Of a DNA stretch of 64,000 bases, positions 19,177-27,395 are shown one piece after another. The DNA is taken from positions 372,001 through 436,000 of the forward strand of contig JAENYK010000002.1 in the NCBI GenBank assembly GCA_016841825.1, written 5' to 3'. Numbering within the stretch: the first letter of the stretch is position 1; each line of letters opens with the position of its first letter. Under the pieces are notes generated by a model. The model was not told the origin of the DNA and searched no databases. It was given only the letters and a program-made list of their open reading frames with translations. Both the position numbers and the translations under genes were made by a program. This DNA comes from Halothermothrix sp. (GTDB taxonomy: Bacteria > Bacillota > Halanaerobiia > DY22613).

Positions 19177-20190
19177 ATGAAGAATACAACTTTATATGGG
19201 AGAATATATGTGACTTACAAATTATTTTTCATCCACTATTCTCAAGACGGAGAAGTTGATTACAAAGCGCTTTTAGAATTAAAAAGAATAAAAAACATTA
19301 TTGTTTTGCTTGATAGAAATCTTTTGAGCAGTTTACTAAATCTATCTCGTGATGGTTTTCTTAAGGATGAAAAGGAAATTCAAATAATTGCAATATTAAT
19401 GACTTGGGTGATTATGAATAACTTTCCCGCAAGTGCGGGACTTGCCTTGAAAGAGTACGCATCCAAATTTAATGACGAAAAAGAAACCCAAATTGAATTA
19501 AGAGAATTTAATAATATTTTTGATTATTATTCTAGTATGACCTGGTTAAGATTAGCAGAAGGAATAATCAAAAAAATTCCTATATGTCCTTTACCCGTGA
19601 AACCTTTTATTACAGAATTAAAATATAGTGAAGAAGATGACCATTTTTTAATGCACGTTGCAGAAATGTTACATGCTGTTTATTTATGTAGACGTGATGA
19701 TTTATCTGTAATGGAAAAAATGATGGATTATTTGGAATGGAATTATCAGTATTTATTAATATCAGAAAGTACCCTTTCATATATTGCAATGTTATTCACA
19801 AATCAGCATGGAATTAAAGCACCAAAGAATTCGAGAAGCAATAGTTTTAATAAAATACTAAAAGGTTGCAGAAATCAAGCTTGGGATCTTAATTATTTAT
19901 CAAATTGGAGTTGTTTTCATTATAAAGAAAAAGAAATGAATGATATCTATTTATTTGCAACCAATGATTATTTGCTAAAAAGAATATTTATAAACACATA
20001 TGCTGATGGTGGCGTTGGTGAATTAATTCAAACTATATTTTCTAAGGAAAACTCAAAGAAGATATTTGATGTGATTGAAGCAAATCAAGGGAGAGAAAAA
20101 CCTGATTTTGGTTCAAATCCTAAAAAATACTTTTATAATCTAATAGATAAAGAAAAACAAAGAATATTGAATTTAGGAGTCAAAGAATAA
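19177..20190 (+). CDS. hypothetical protein, first cassette
   Basis: This 337-residue protein is not recognised. It is soluble, rich in Lys, Glu and aromatic residues, with no signal peptide; a segment IKNIIVLLDRNLLSSLL near residue 40 is hydrophobic and a bit PIN-like, but the pattern of acidic residues is not convincing. Upstream GGAAG is a weak SD. The gene is the first one inside the array and is followed 33 bp later by a complete attC site. Its AT content is clearly higher than that of the backbone genes. Confidence 0.6.
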   Translation: MKNTTLYGRIYVTYKLFFIHYSQDGEVDYKALLELKRIKNIIVLLDRNLLSSLLNLSRDGFLKDEKEIQIIAILMTWVIMNNFPASAGLALKEYASKFNDEKETQIELREFNNIFDYYSSMTWLRLAEGIIKKIPICPLPVKPFITELKYSEEDDHFLMHVAEMLHAVYLCRRDDLSVMEKMMDYLEWNYQYLLISESTLSYIAMLFTNQHGIKAPKNSRSNSFNKILKGCRNQAWDLNYLSNWSCFHYKEKEMNDIYLFATNDYLLKRIFINTYADGGVGELIQTIFSKENSKKIFDVIEANQGREKPDFGSNPKKYFYNLIDKEKQRILNLGVKE

Positions 20191-20222
20191 TTCTTGCTGA
20201 ATACGGGGGTGCGACCAACTTC

Positions 20223-20333
20223 ACTTAACACAGGGTTTACGGTTCCATTCCTAACGTCGTTACACCCAAATTGATTCGCTAAACCAAGACTGGCTAAGGC
20301 TCATCAACTTCGTAAACTCATTTAACGTTATGT
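20223..20333 (+). repeat. integron attC site 1
   Basis: R'' ACTTAAC (20223-20229), R' GTTATGT (20327-20333). Arm GGGTTTACG pairs with CGTAAACTC; central segment CACCCAAATT as in most sites of the array. Confidence 0.9.
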
Positions 20334-20384
20334 GAAATAAATTTTAGTTTATGTCTAAAAAATAAAAGAAAAAGAGGTTTTATA

Positions 20385-21065
20385 ATGGATGAATTATATT
20401 TATTTTATAAAAATAAAATTACGCCATATCAAATAGTTTTTATTTACATAAAAAAATATATATAGCTTTTATATTATTAGGTATATTATCCGCATTATCG
20501 TTAACTTCTTTGATTTTAATAAAATTGAACATTCTTAAATATATAGCAGGCATCATTGCACCGAGTTTTGTGATTGTAGGATATTATTTGAATAAAAAAG
20601 CCAAAGAAATTTTAATACATAAATATAAAGAATTGTTTAGTAAGGATACATTGGAAGAATATAATTTTGTCGGTAAGATATGGTGGGGAGGCAACTTGTA
20701 TAATAGGGTACGAAAAAAATTATTTTAAAGAGAAAATAAAAAATAAATATAATATTGATAAATTAATTAAAATATCCTATATAAATGCTAAAAATAGTAA
20801 AAATTTTAATATTATTAAAACTGGAAGTATTTTAGCAGTATTGGTACCAATATGGGCATAATATTTAGGATGGATTTATAAAAGAATAGAAGATTTGGGA
20901 ACCGCAACAAAAATTTTTTTACAATTGTCTTTTATTATACTCTATATATTACTAATATTATATGGTATCAAAATGATATTAGTTGAATTGATGAACAATA
21001 AGAGTTCAAAGTATAATATGATTGCTGAATTTTTAGAAGAAATTGAGATGGAATTGGGTGAATGA
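20385..21065 (+). pseudogene. membrane protein gene, frameshifted and nonsense-mutated
   Basis: AAAGAGG precedes ATG 20385. The protein reads MDELYLFYKNKITPYQ, then stops at 20465; two other frames continue it (a membrane segment around 20470-20690, then CIIGYEKNYF to PIWA). A TAA at 20859-20861 is followed in the same frame by YLGWIYKRIEDLG and another membrane segment up to TGA 21065. Joined, it would be a ~220-residue protein with about four membrane helices. Its function is not recognised. An attC site follows directly. Confidence 0.65.
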
Positions 21066-21076
21066 AAATTTATATC

Positions 21077-21186
21077 GCTTAACAAAAAGTTTACGGTTTC
21101 ATTCCTTCGTCATTACACCCAAATTTCTGAAACTAAGCCAAGTCTGGCTAAGTTTCAGAAACTTCGTAAACTCGGTTACGTTATCT
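21077..21186 (+). repeat. integron attC site 2
   Basis: R'' GCTTAAC (21077-21083), R' GTTATCT (21180-21186). Arms GTTTACGG / CGTAAAC; apical hairpin GCCAAGTCTGGC. Confidence 0.93.
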
Positions 21187-21234
21187 GAAACCACAAAAAA
21201 TTTTTTAAAAGAATAAGGAAAGGGTAAGTGCCAA

Positions 21235-21360
21235 ATGCTCCCCACATTCCCTTCACAAAACAACAAGAGTAAAACCTTTATACGGATAAAGGAGCATTTG
21301 TGTGAAAAACAGTGGTATGTTGTATTGTTAAAAGGTGATGAATTCTTGTCCAATATATAA
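21235..21360 (+). CDS. possible 41-residue small protein
   Basis: A short ORF has an AAAGGG motif about 10 bp before ATG. The sequence includes RIKEHLCEKQWYVVLLKGDEF. It sits in the 340-bp gap after attC 2 and may be a remnant of a larger gene, since similar coding-like sequence continues past the stop. Confidence 0.3.
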   Translation: MLPTFPSQNNKSKTFIRIKEHLCEKQWYVVLLKGDEFLSNI

Positions 21361-21526
21361 GGGTGTACATGTCTAGTAAATCTTTTAAAAGTAAAAAATA
21401 CGAACACTTTAATAAAACAATTAAATAATGTAATTTGAATTTGATTTTATAGTTATAACAGGAAGGAAGATTAATTTAATTATAGAAATATTATTATTAA
21501 TACAAAAATAAAAAGGAGGAATTTTT

Positions 21527-22162
21527 ATGAAGAAAATTATAATTCTAGCCCTGTTGATGTGTTTTTTGTTTTCTGTGAACGTATGCTCTGAAGAGGTAAC
21601 CAAGGAAGAATTAATTAATCAACTTAAGATGATACAAAAAATATCTAATACTGAAGAAAGATTGAAGGAATATGATAAATTAGTAGACAAAATAAATGCT
21701 ATTGAACAAGATACTTCTATTAATATAGAAGATAAAGGTAAATGGAGTGTCGATGTAGAAACAGACCCTTTAACTGACGAAAAACAAATATATCTTATGC
21801 TTTCTGAAGAAGGTTCTTCATATTATGGAGGAAAATATTTGTCGATAAGAAAAATGGACCAAAAAATTGATTTGCTAATTAATTGGAATGATTATTTAGC
21901 TGATAACACTTTAGTTAAATACCGATTTGACAAGGGTGAAGTAGTTACTGCATATTGGGTTGGTTCTACAGATAATACCGCAACTTTTTTATCTGGTAAT
22001 ATAGAAGAATTTATTAAAAAGCTAATTGATGCAGAGCGATTTGTTGCTAGTATTACGCCTTATAGGTCTGGAGAGATAACTGTAGTTTTTGATGTAAGGG
22101 GTTTAAAAAATGCCTTACTACCTTATTTAGACGATTTTGGTTTAAGTTATTTTATCGACTAA
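21527..22162 (+). CDS. exported protein with VasI-like C-terminal domain
   Basis: The 211-residue protein begins with a clear signal peptide (KKIIILALLMCFLFSVNVCS). A coiled stretch follows (LINQLKMIQKI). The C-terminal half (VKYRFDKGEVVTAYWVGSTDNTATF, split here for brevity, then RSGEITVVFDVRGLKNAL) resembles the VasI/type-VI-associated domain that also occurs outside type VI systems. No other secretion genes are nearby, so a general periplasmic or cell-surface role is more likely. AAAGGAGG lies 8 bp before ATG. The next attC site is 260 bp downstream. Confidence 0.5.
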   Translation: MKKIIILALLMCFLFSVNVCSEEVTKEELINQLKMIQKISNTEERLKEYDKLVDKINAIEQDTSINIEDKGKWSVDVETDPLTDEKQIYLMLSEEGSSYYGGKYLSIRKMDQKIDLLINWNDYLADNTLVKYRFDKGEVVTAYWVGSTDNTATFLSGNIEEFIKKLIDAERFVASITPYRSGEITVVFDVRGLKNALLPYLDDFGLSYFID

Positions 22163-22421
22163 CCAAAATAACACGTCATATGAATAGGTAAAGAGAATAG
22201 TTTGCTAACTGATTATACAGGAGTTAGTTGAAAAGATATTTTTTTGATAAAAATAATTATTTATGCTCACTTTGAGAATATTGTTTCAAAAAATCTTAGT
22301 TAAAATTTATTGATATGCATAATTTTTTCAACAAATTAGGGAATATGTTGGGACATACCTAACTGAGTATGAGGTAGAAGCCAACGTAGTTTATTGAAGG
22401 TAATCTGGGAGTAGTGGCATC
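22163..22421. other. gene-free stretch before attC 3
   Basis: No gene is seen. A short inverted repeat CTAACT...AGTTAG lies near 22205-22230; otherwise featureless AT-rich sequence. Confidence 0.3.
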
Positions 22422-22521
22422 AGATAACGCGCGATAACAGATATAAGTCTGTATGTTAGATTACACTAATGGCAATAATTATAAGTTCAGACTTACATCG
22501 GTTATTGCGATCATGTTAGCC
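22422..22521 (+). repeat. integron attC site 3 (family F)
   Basis: R'' AGATAAC (22422-22428), R' GTTAGCC (22515-22521). Arms GCGCGATAAC / GGTTATTGCG and inner ATAAGTCTG / CAGACTTA. Same family as 38972-39070, unlike the main family. Confidence 0.85.
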
Positions 22522-22554
22522 GAAATACCGCAAAAAAATTTTGGGGGTAAAAAA

Positions 22555-23322
22555 ATGAAAATAAAATTAAAAAAAGCAACCATTGATTATGAAATAATCG
22601 GAACGGGAATTCCTATAGTTATGTTTAATGGCTTTGTAAATGATAAAAAAGTGATGAAAGAATGTATGGAGCCAATATTTAGTAATAAAAGTGGGTGGCA
22701 AAGAGTTTATCTTGATCATCCTGGGGTAGGAGAAACAGAAATAAATAATAATTACAATAATTTTCTAGATATTTTTGAAATAATTGAAGAATTCATAGAT
22801 AAAGTTATTAAAAATGAAAGATTTATATTAGTAGGATATTCATTTGGAGGCTTTTTAGCGAGGTATATTTTATCAAAAAATCTAGGTAATGTTGATGGAT
22901 TGTTGTTAATGTCTCCAGTAGTTTCTCCTGTTTTGGAAAATGCCACTATTGAAGATAATATAAATCCAGAAGTTATAAATAGAAGCAAAAGAATTTCGGA
23001 AAGGTTAGAAGAAGTTGAAAAATCAATACATAAATCAAATTTTAATTTTTTAGAAAATTTTCGGAATGAAGCAGAAGATTATATAAAAGTTAAAAATAAA
23101 AATATTATAAATGAAAAAATATTTAATAAACCTGTATTAATTCTTACAGGAAAACAAGATACGATAGTAGGATATAAAGATGCATTTAAATTATTAGATT
23201 ACTATCCAAGAGGAACATATTGTGTATTAGATAAGGCTGGTCATGATTTGCAAATTGAACAAGAAAAATTATTTAACGATTTAGTGAATGAATTTTTAAC
23301 GAGGATTGAAAAGGATAGATAA
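22555..23322 (+). CDS. alpha/beta-fold hydrolase
   Basis: The 255-residue protein has the alpha/beta hydrolase order: GTGIPIVMFNGF (oxyanion strand), DHPGVGET, LVGYSFGGFLARY (nucleophile Ser in GYSFGG), LTGKQDTIVGY (Asp) and DKAGHDLQIEQ (His). It would hydrolyse a small ester or similar bond in the cytoplasm; the substrate is unknown. ATG 22555 has GGGGG 6 bp upstream; the longer in-frame start at 22453 lies inside the attC site and is rejected. Confidence 0.85.
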   Translation: MKIKLKKATIDYEIIGTGIPIVMFNGFVNDKKVMKECMEPIFSNKSGWQRVYLDHPGVGETEINNNYNNFLDIFEIIEEFIDKVIKNERFILVGYSFGGFLARYILSKNLGNVDGLLLMSPVVSPVLENATIEDNINPEVINRSKRISERLEEVEKSIHKSNFNFLENFRNEAEDYIKVKNKNIINEKIFNKPVLILTGKQDTIVGYKDAFKLLDYYPRGTYCVLDKAGHDLQIEQEKLFNDLVNEFLTRIEKDR

Positions 23323-23337
23323 AAAATGAGGTACATC

Positions 23338-23448
23338 GGCTAACAATAAGTTTACGGTTTCACTTCTGACGTCGTTTCACCCAAATTTCTGAACCTAAGC
23401 CAAGTCTGGCTAAGGTTCAGAAACTTCGTAAACTCGGTTACGTTAACT
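23338..23448 (+). repeat. integron attC site 4
   Basis: R'' GGCTAAC (23338-23344), R' GTTAACT (23442-23448). Arms GTTTACGG / CGTAAAC; apical GCCAAGTCTGGC. Nearly identical to attC 2. Confidence 0.94.
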
Positions 23449-23590
23449 GACATGTTTAGCTTTTGGTTTTCAAAAAATCTTTTTAAAACATGTTCAAACA
23501 ACAGTTAACTAAATATGTTGTAGTAAAAATAATGTGTTTATGGTATAATAAATATGTTCAAATACATTGATTATGAATATATTTAAGAGA
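23449..23590 (+). promoter_or_regulatory. promoter-bearing cassette leader shared with 58010-58140
   Basis: TATAAT at 23544-23549 is preceded by TGG, an extended -10 box. The ~140-bp leader resembles the one in front of the flavodoxin cassette at 58158 (ACA-rich start, CAAACAACAG, ATGGTATAATAAA, ATTCAAATA-like). Confidence 0.65.
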
Positions 23591-23603
23591 GGATGAACAT
23601 ATT

Positions 23604-24650
23604 ATGATGTCTTTTCGAGATGATAGATTGAAGAAAGCAAATATTCCAATGAGAATAGTCAGGTTGATTAGCAAAATTAATGAATTTAAGGGTCAGCAAA
23701 ATCTCTATATTAATCAATCGCCGCAAATTTTAGAAACCTTACAGAAAGTGTCTATAGTTCAGAGTACAAAAGCTTCTAATAGTATTGAGGGTATTATTAT
23801 TACAGACAAGAGATTACAGGAGATTATGAAAGACAGTACCAGGCTAAAGGATAGGTCTGAAGGTGAAATTGCTGGATATAGAGATGTATTAACAACGGTT
23901 CATACTTCATACGAAGCTATTCCGATTAGTTCCAATATTATTCTACAACTTTATAGAGATTTATATAGATATATTTCTGCCACGGGCGGTGTCTGGAAGA
24001 ATCAAGATAATGTCATTGAAGAGATTTTGCCGGATGGAAGTCGGTATATTCGTTTCAAGCCAGTATCAGCAGTAGAAACCCCTGCTTCAATGGAAGAGCT
24101 TTGCTACTATTATAATAAGGAAGTAAGAGATGATGTTTTAGATCCATTGATTTTAATTGGAGCTTTCATCTTAGACTTTTTGTGTATCCATCCTTTCAAT
24201 GATGGTAATGGACGAATGGCGAGACTATTGACTTTACTATTGTTGTATAAAGCAGATTTTGAAGTTGGTAGGTATATAAGTTTAGAAAAAATCATTGAGG
24301 ATAGTAAGGAAAGCTATTATGAGAGTTTGAATAGGTCGTCAATAGGATGGCATGGAGGTAATCATGATATCTATAGTTGGATTGAGTATTGGTTAGGATC
24401 AATACTTGCAGCTTACAAAGAATTTGAAAGTAGAGTTGGTTTGATCGATAGTCGAAAAGGAAATAAGAGTTATAGAGTGGAACAAGCGATAATGAGCGTT
24501 TTGGGAACATTTACTAAAGAAGATATCCGGAATGCTTGTCCTGATGTTTCTTATTCAACCATAAACAGAGTATTTGCACAGTTAAAAGAGGATGGTGTGA
24601 TTGAATCCTTGGGTAAAGGTAGAAATGCAAAGTGGAAAAGATTACGGTAA
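23604..24650 (+). CDS. Fic family protein with winged-helix C terminus
   Basis: The 348-residue protein has the Fic active-site loop HPFNDGNGRMARL and, near residue 60, the N-terminal inhibitory helix motif S-N-S-I-E-G (S/T-x-x-x-E-G), so it is a self-inhibited class II Fic enzyme. Fic proteins AMPylate target proteins. The C-terminal ~90 residues look like a winged helix (SYSTINRVFAQLKEDGVIES). GAGAGG precedes ATG 23604/23607. Unlike most cassettes it has its own promoter leader. Confidence 0.9.
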   Translation: MMSFRDDRLKKANIPMRIVRLISKINEFKGQQNLYINQSPQILETLQKVSIVQSTKASNSIEGIIITDKRLQEIMKDSTRLKDRSEGEIAGYRDVLTTVHTSYEAIPISSNIILQLYRDLYRYISATGGVWKNQDNVIEEILPDGSRYIRFKPVSAVETPASMEELCYYYNKEVRDDVLDPLILIGAFILDFLCIHPFNDGNGRMARLLTLLLLYKADFEVGRYISLEKIIEDSKESYYESLNRSSIGWHGGNHDIYSWIEYWLGSILAAYKEFESRVGLIDSRKGNKSYRVEQAIMSVLGTFTKEDIRNACPDVSYSTINRVFAQLKEDGVIESLGKGRNAKWKRLR

Positions 24651-24674
24651 TCCTAAACTGGGATGACACACGTC

Positions 24675-24734
24675 AGTTAACACGTGATATGGTGAATTTT
24701 CTCCAAAACTCCGCATATCGCGATCATGTTAGAC
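24675..24734 (+). repeat. integron attC site 5 (short, 60 bp)
   Basis: R'' AGTTAAC (24675-24681), R' GTTAGAC (24728-24734). Arms CGTGATATGG / CCGCATATCGCG-like (ACGTGATATG with GCATATCGCG). It resembles the short attC sites of classical integrons. Confidence 0.85.
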
Positions 24735-24769
24735 AGACATTGGACTGGCGTGGTATTAAATCGAAGACT

Positions 24770-24797
24770 TAAAACAAAAAGCACCCACGAAGGTGCT
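24770..24797 (-). terminator. terminator of the phd-parE unit
   Basis: Read on the minus strand, AGCACC...GGTGCT is followed by a T-rich run, just after the toxin stop codon. Confidence 0.75.
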
Positions 24798-25101
24798 AGA
24801 CAAGAAAGTTGTATTTTCTTTTGCCGTGAAGGATTCTTTGAATTTCTACAGTATCATCATTTACTACATAGAAGACAAGATAGCTTTCAACAACTAACAT
24901 TCTATAATTGAGATACTGGAGACGAAAATCTTTCGGAATAATGCCCATAAATGGGAAGTCAGCCAATTGTGAAACTGCTTTATCAATTTGGTCAAGGAAT
25001 TTTAAAGCAGCACCTGGATTATCAGTTTGGATATATTCCAGGATTTCTTCAAGATCTTTCTGAGCGATAGGTAGATATTCAACATTATATTTTTTACTCA
25101 C
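24796..25101 (-). CDS. RelE/ParE family toxin
   Basis: This 101-residue protein has the ParE/RelE pattern: VEYLPIAQKDLEEILEYI near the start, NPGAALKFLDQI, then YRMLVVESYLVFYVVNDDTV and IQRILHGKRKY at the end. Members either block gyrase (ParE) or cut mRNA on ribosomes (RelE); which one is not clear. The gene is opposite to the array direction and overlaps the antitoxin gene by 8 bp, a standard antitoxin-first operon. Confidence 0.88.
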   Translation of the reverse strand: MSKKYNVEYLPIAQKDLEEILEYIQTDNPGAALKFLDQIDKAVSQLADFPFMGIIPKDFRLQYLNYRMLVVESYLVFYVVNDDTVEIQRILHGKRKYNFLV

Positions 25102-25360
25102 TATATTTTGCTCTTATTTGAGCCATTAGATTTTGGTGAGATTTACGTGGGGCATCTGATCTACTTTCAGTTTCTGCTTCAGCAAGTTTTTGATAGAGTT
25201 CGATTAGGGCACATTGTTTTTCATAAAGAGCCAGACTCATAACTACCATATCGCCTTGACCATTCTTAGTAAGGAAAACTGGTTCGCCTTCTTTGTGACA
25301 TATTTCCGAGATTTGAGCGAAGTTGTTGCGAAGATCGGAAACAGGTTTGATTATTGGCAT
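25094..25360 (-). CDS. Phd/YefM family antitoxin
   Basis: The 88-residue protein begins with IIKPVSDLRNNFAQISEIC and has EPVFLTKNGQGDMVVMSLALYE, the Phd/YefM DNA-binding half; the C-terminal tail (about residues 55-88) would bind and mask the toxin. GAGAGGAG precedes its ATG on the minus strand. It has its own promoter and palindromic operator, so the pair can be expressed regardless of its place in the array. Confidence 0.9.
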   Translation of the reverse strand: MPIIKPVSDLRNNFAQISEICHKEGEPVFLTKNGQGDMVVMSLALYEKQCALIELYQKLAEAETESRSDAPRKSHQNLMAQIRAKYSE

Positions 25361-25392
25361 TTATTTCAACTCCTCTCAATAGGATTACTATT

Positions 25393-25411
25393 ATTATATC
25401 ATAATTATGAT
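25393..25411 (-). promoter_or_regulatory. promoter and operator of the phd-parE unit
   Basis: On the minus strand TATAAT (25398-25393) directly abuts ATCATAATTATGAT (25398-25411), a perfect 14-bp palindrome, the likely Phd operator for autorepression. Confidence 0.6.
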
Positions 25412-25670
25412 AAGACTACTACAAAAAGTTGAGATGTGCAGAAATAAACAAAAGGATTATTTGAATTAATATTCCCTAGCCAACTAGCGAGGTTGAGAAA
25501 GCTTTTGATAACGTTCAAGCCAGATATCTTTGGACAGAAAAAAGGAGTGGCAAAAATCATACATTTAATGTTATTTCTAAATCAATAGGTACGTGAATGT
25601 TTCAAGAAATTATTTTATAATAGATTTAAAAATGTTTTGGATTGCGTCAAAGTTAAACCAGTTGTACGGC
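25412..25670. other. gene-free remnant between the toxin-antitoxin unit and attC 6
   Basis: No gene is recognised; AT-rich sequence with only very short ORFs. Confidence 0.3.
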
Positions 25671-25774
25671 GCATACATGAGGTTTAAGACTACACTATCG
25701 TTGTGTCCAAATTGATTTGCCAAGCCAAGTCTGGCTGAGGCTCATCAACTTCTTAAACCCCAGGAACGTTATAT
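25671..25774 (+). repeat. integron attC site 6 (worn R'')
   Basis: R'' has lost a base (GCATAC, 25671-25676); R' GTTATAT (25768-25774) is intact. Arms TTTAAGACT / TTCTTAAAC; apical GCCAAGTCTGGC. Confidence 0.8.
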
Positions 25775-25888
25775 GAAATATCACTATGGATGTTAGTAAC
25801 CGTTGATCTTCAGGATTGGTATAAGATAGTCTGTTATATGTTAAATTTGATTATTATGCAGCATAAAACAACAGGAGATGGGAGATAT

Positions 25889-26779
25889 ATGAATTTCAAA
25901 ATGTTTAATAAGGTTAAGATAGTGTACTTTTCTGGAACAGGTGGAACAACTCGTATTACTAATTTAGTATACAAGTTTTTAGCGGAACATGGCGTAACAG
26001 CCGAAAAAGAATTTTTAGAACATAACAATTACTTGAAGGATATTTACGATATAAAAGATATTGACTTAATAATCATTTTATTTCCAGTATATGCATTTGA
26101 TGCACCTGAACCAATATATAAGTGGACTAAAAGATTACCGAAAGGAGAAAGAACTCCTGTTGTTATTATTTCTGTATCTGGTGGAGGAGATATCTGGCCT
26201 AATAGTGCATGTAGAGTAGGAATAATAAAAAGGCTGCAAAAAAAAGATTTCAACATTATATATGAAAGAATGATGGTAATGCCTTCAAATTTTATGGTTT
26301 CTACTAATGAACATCTTGCAATACGATTATTAAAAGTATTACCTTCAAAAATGGCGAAAATCGTAAAAGAAATATTGGAAGGTAAAAAACGAAGAATAAA
26401 ACCCAAAATTGCTGGGAAAATTTTGACAACAATATGCAAATTAGAAAAGCCTTGTGCTAGAATATTTGCGAAAGGGTTAAAAGTGAGACTAAATTGTAAT
26501 GAGTGTAGATGGTGTGTAAATAATTGTCCTATGGATAATATTGAAATGCAAGAAAATAAGCCTATTTTTAAATGGAATTGTGTAGCCTGCCTTAGATGTA
26601 TTTATGGTTGTCCAAAAAATGCAATTTATACAAAAATATTTTCTTTCATAATTATTAAAAAAGGATATAATTTGAATAAATTACAAAAACAAATTGATGA
26701 TTTCGAATTAGAACCAATTGAAAATAGTAATGTTGGCTTTCTATTCAAAGGTGTAAAAGAATATTTAATGAAAAAATAG
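25889..26779 (+). CDS. EFR1-family flavodoxin-ferredoxin fusion protein
   Basis: The 296-residue protein has an N-terminal flavodoxin-like domain (IVYFSGTGGTTRITNLV; LFPVYAFDAPEP) and, at the C terminus, two 4Fe-4S motifs: CNECRWCVNNCP and CVACLRCIYGCP. It is likely an electron carrier or reductase in the cytoplasm of an anaerobe. The start ATG 25889 follows GGAGATGGGAG; the ORF extends 99 bp further up without an SD. A beta/gamma-type attC follows. Confidence 0.85.
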   Translation: MNFKMFNKVKIVYFSGTGGTTRITNLVYKFLAEHGVTAEKEFLEHNNYLKDIYDIKDIDLIIILFPVYAFDAPEPIYKWTKRLPKGERTPVVIISVSGGGDIWPNSACRVGIIKRLQKKDFNIIYERMMVMPSNFMVSTNEHLAIRLLKVLPSKMAKIVKEILEGKKRRIKPKIAGKILTTICKLEKPCARIFAKGLKVRLNCNECRWCVNNCPMDNIEMQENKPIFKWNCVACLRCIYGCPKNAIYTKIFSFIIIKKGYNLNKLQKQIDDFELEPIENSNVGFLFKGVKEYLMKK

Positions 26780-26823
26780 AGTAAAAATATGGACAAAATT
26801 AAATGTTGGTACCGTGATACTTC

Positions 26824-26925
26824 ATATAACATGGAATTTAAGATTCCACTACTCTCCATCCAAATTCATTCACCAAGGGCAGTCGCCCTAAGGTTCATGA
26901 ACTTCGGCAAACGGATACGTTATAT
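26824..26925 (+). repeat. integron attC site 7 (hybrid arms)
   Basis: R'' ATATAAC (26824-26830), R' GTTATAT (26919-26925). The left arm is the TTTAAGATTCC type, the right arm the GGCAA-ACGGATACG type, so the arms pair poorly; apical GGGCAGTCGCCC. Confidence 0.9.
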
Positions 26926-26971
26926 GCCATTCCTGCTTGAGCAGAGTGAATTATGTAAGAAAGAAATAAAG

Positions 26972-27070
26972 ATGGACAGGTTGACTCAAAAAGCATATGA
27001 AGATTGGTGTTTTGGAAGAACCCCATATTTAGAGAGAGTGTGTTCAGGAAACTTTCTAAACTGTCAATAA
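26972..27070 (+). pseudogene. truncated cassette gene, 32 residues left
   Basis: The ORF reads MDRLTQKAYEDWCFGRTPYL, then ERVCSGNFLNCQ and a stop. Shifted frames just downstream still read KLSIIIKEL, a stop, then KYAKESNLKSL, so this is the decayed start of a larger soluble protein that ran toward 27,270. The family is not recognised. AAAGAAATAAAG gives at best a weak SD. Confidence 0.5.
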
Positions 27071-27278
27071 TTATAAAAGAATTGTAGAAATATGCTAAAG
27101 AGAGTAATCTGAAATCATTGTAGTCGATTATGCAAGTAAAGGTGAGATTATTTATAAAGCCTCGTAGGTGAGAATTTTAACTCTTTGGTTTTAGGTTTTT
27201 AGATGAAGTTTTTAGTGAATTATATATGTCAGCTTTGCTAATGAAGGAAATTTTGTTGCTTTAAAGAGCCTGGTTATC

Positions 27279-27345
27279 GCTGAACAAACATTCTCTCCGC
27301 TGAGAAACGCTCCGAGAACGTCGGTTGATGTCCCGAATGTTATAT
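27279..27345 (+). repeat. integron attC site 8 (family D)
   Basis: R'' GCTGAAC (27279-27285), R' GTTATAT (27339-27345). Arm ACATTC pairs with GAATGT; inner part CTCTCCGCTGAGAAACG. Same family as 31772-31848. Confidence 0.85.
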
Positions 27346-27395
27346 GACATTGAACCGTGGGTATAGGAACTAATATAAAGGGGAATAAGTGGCTT

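Noticed and set aside
18710-19177. Integron integrase gene beside the array
   Set aside because: No ORF with tyrosine recombinase motifs (R...H-x-x-R...Y) exists here or elsewhere in the window.
22453-22554. N-terminal extension of the alpha/beta hydrolase
   Set aside because: It lies inside attC 3; ATG 22555 has a proper SD.
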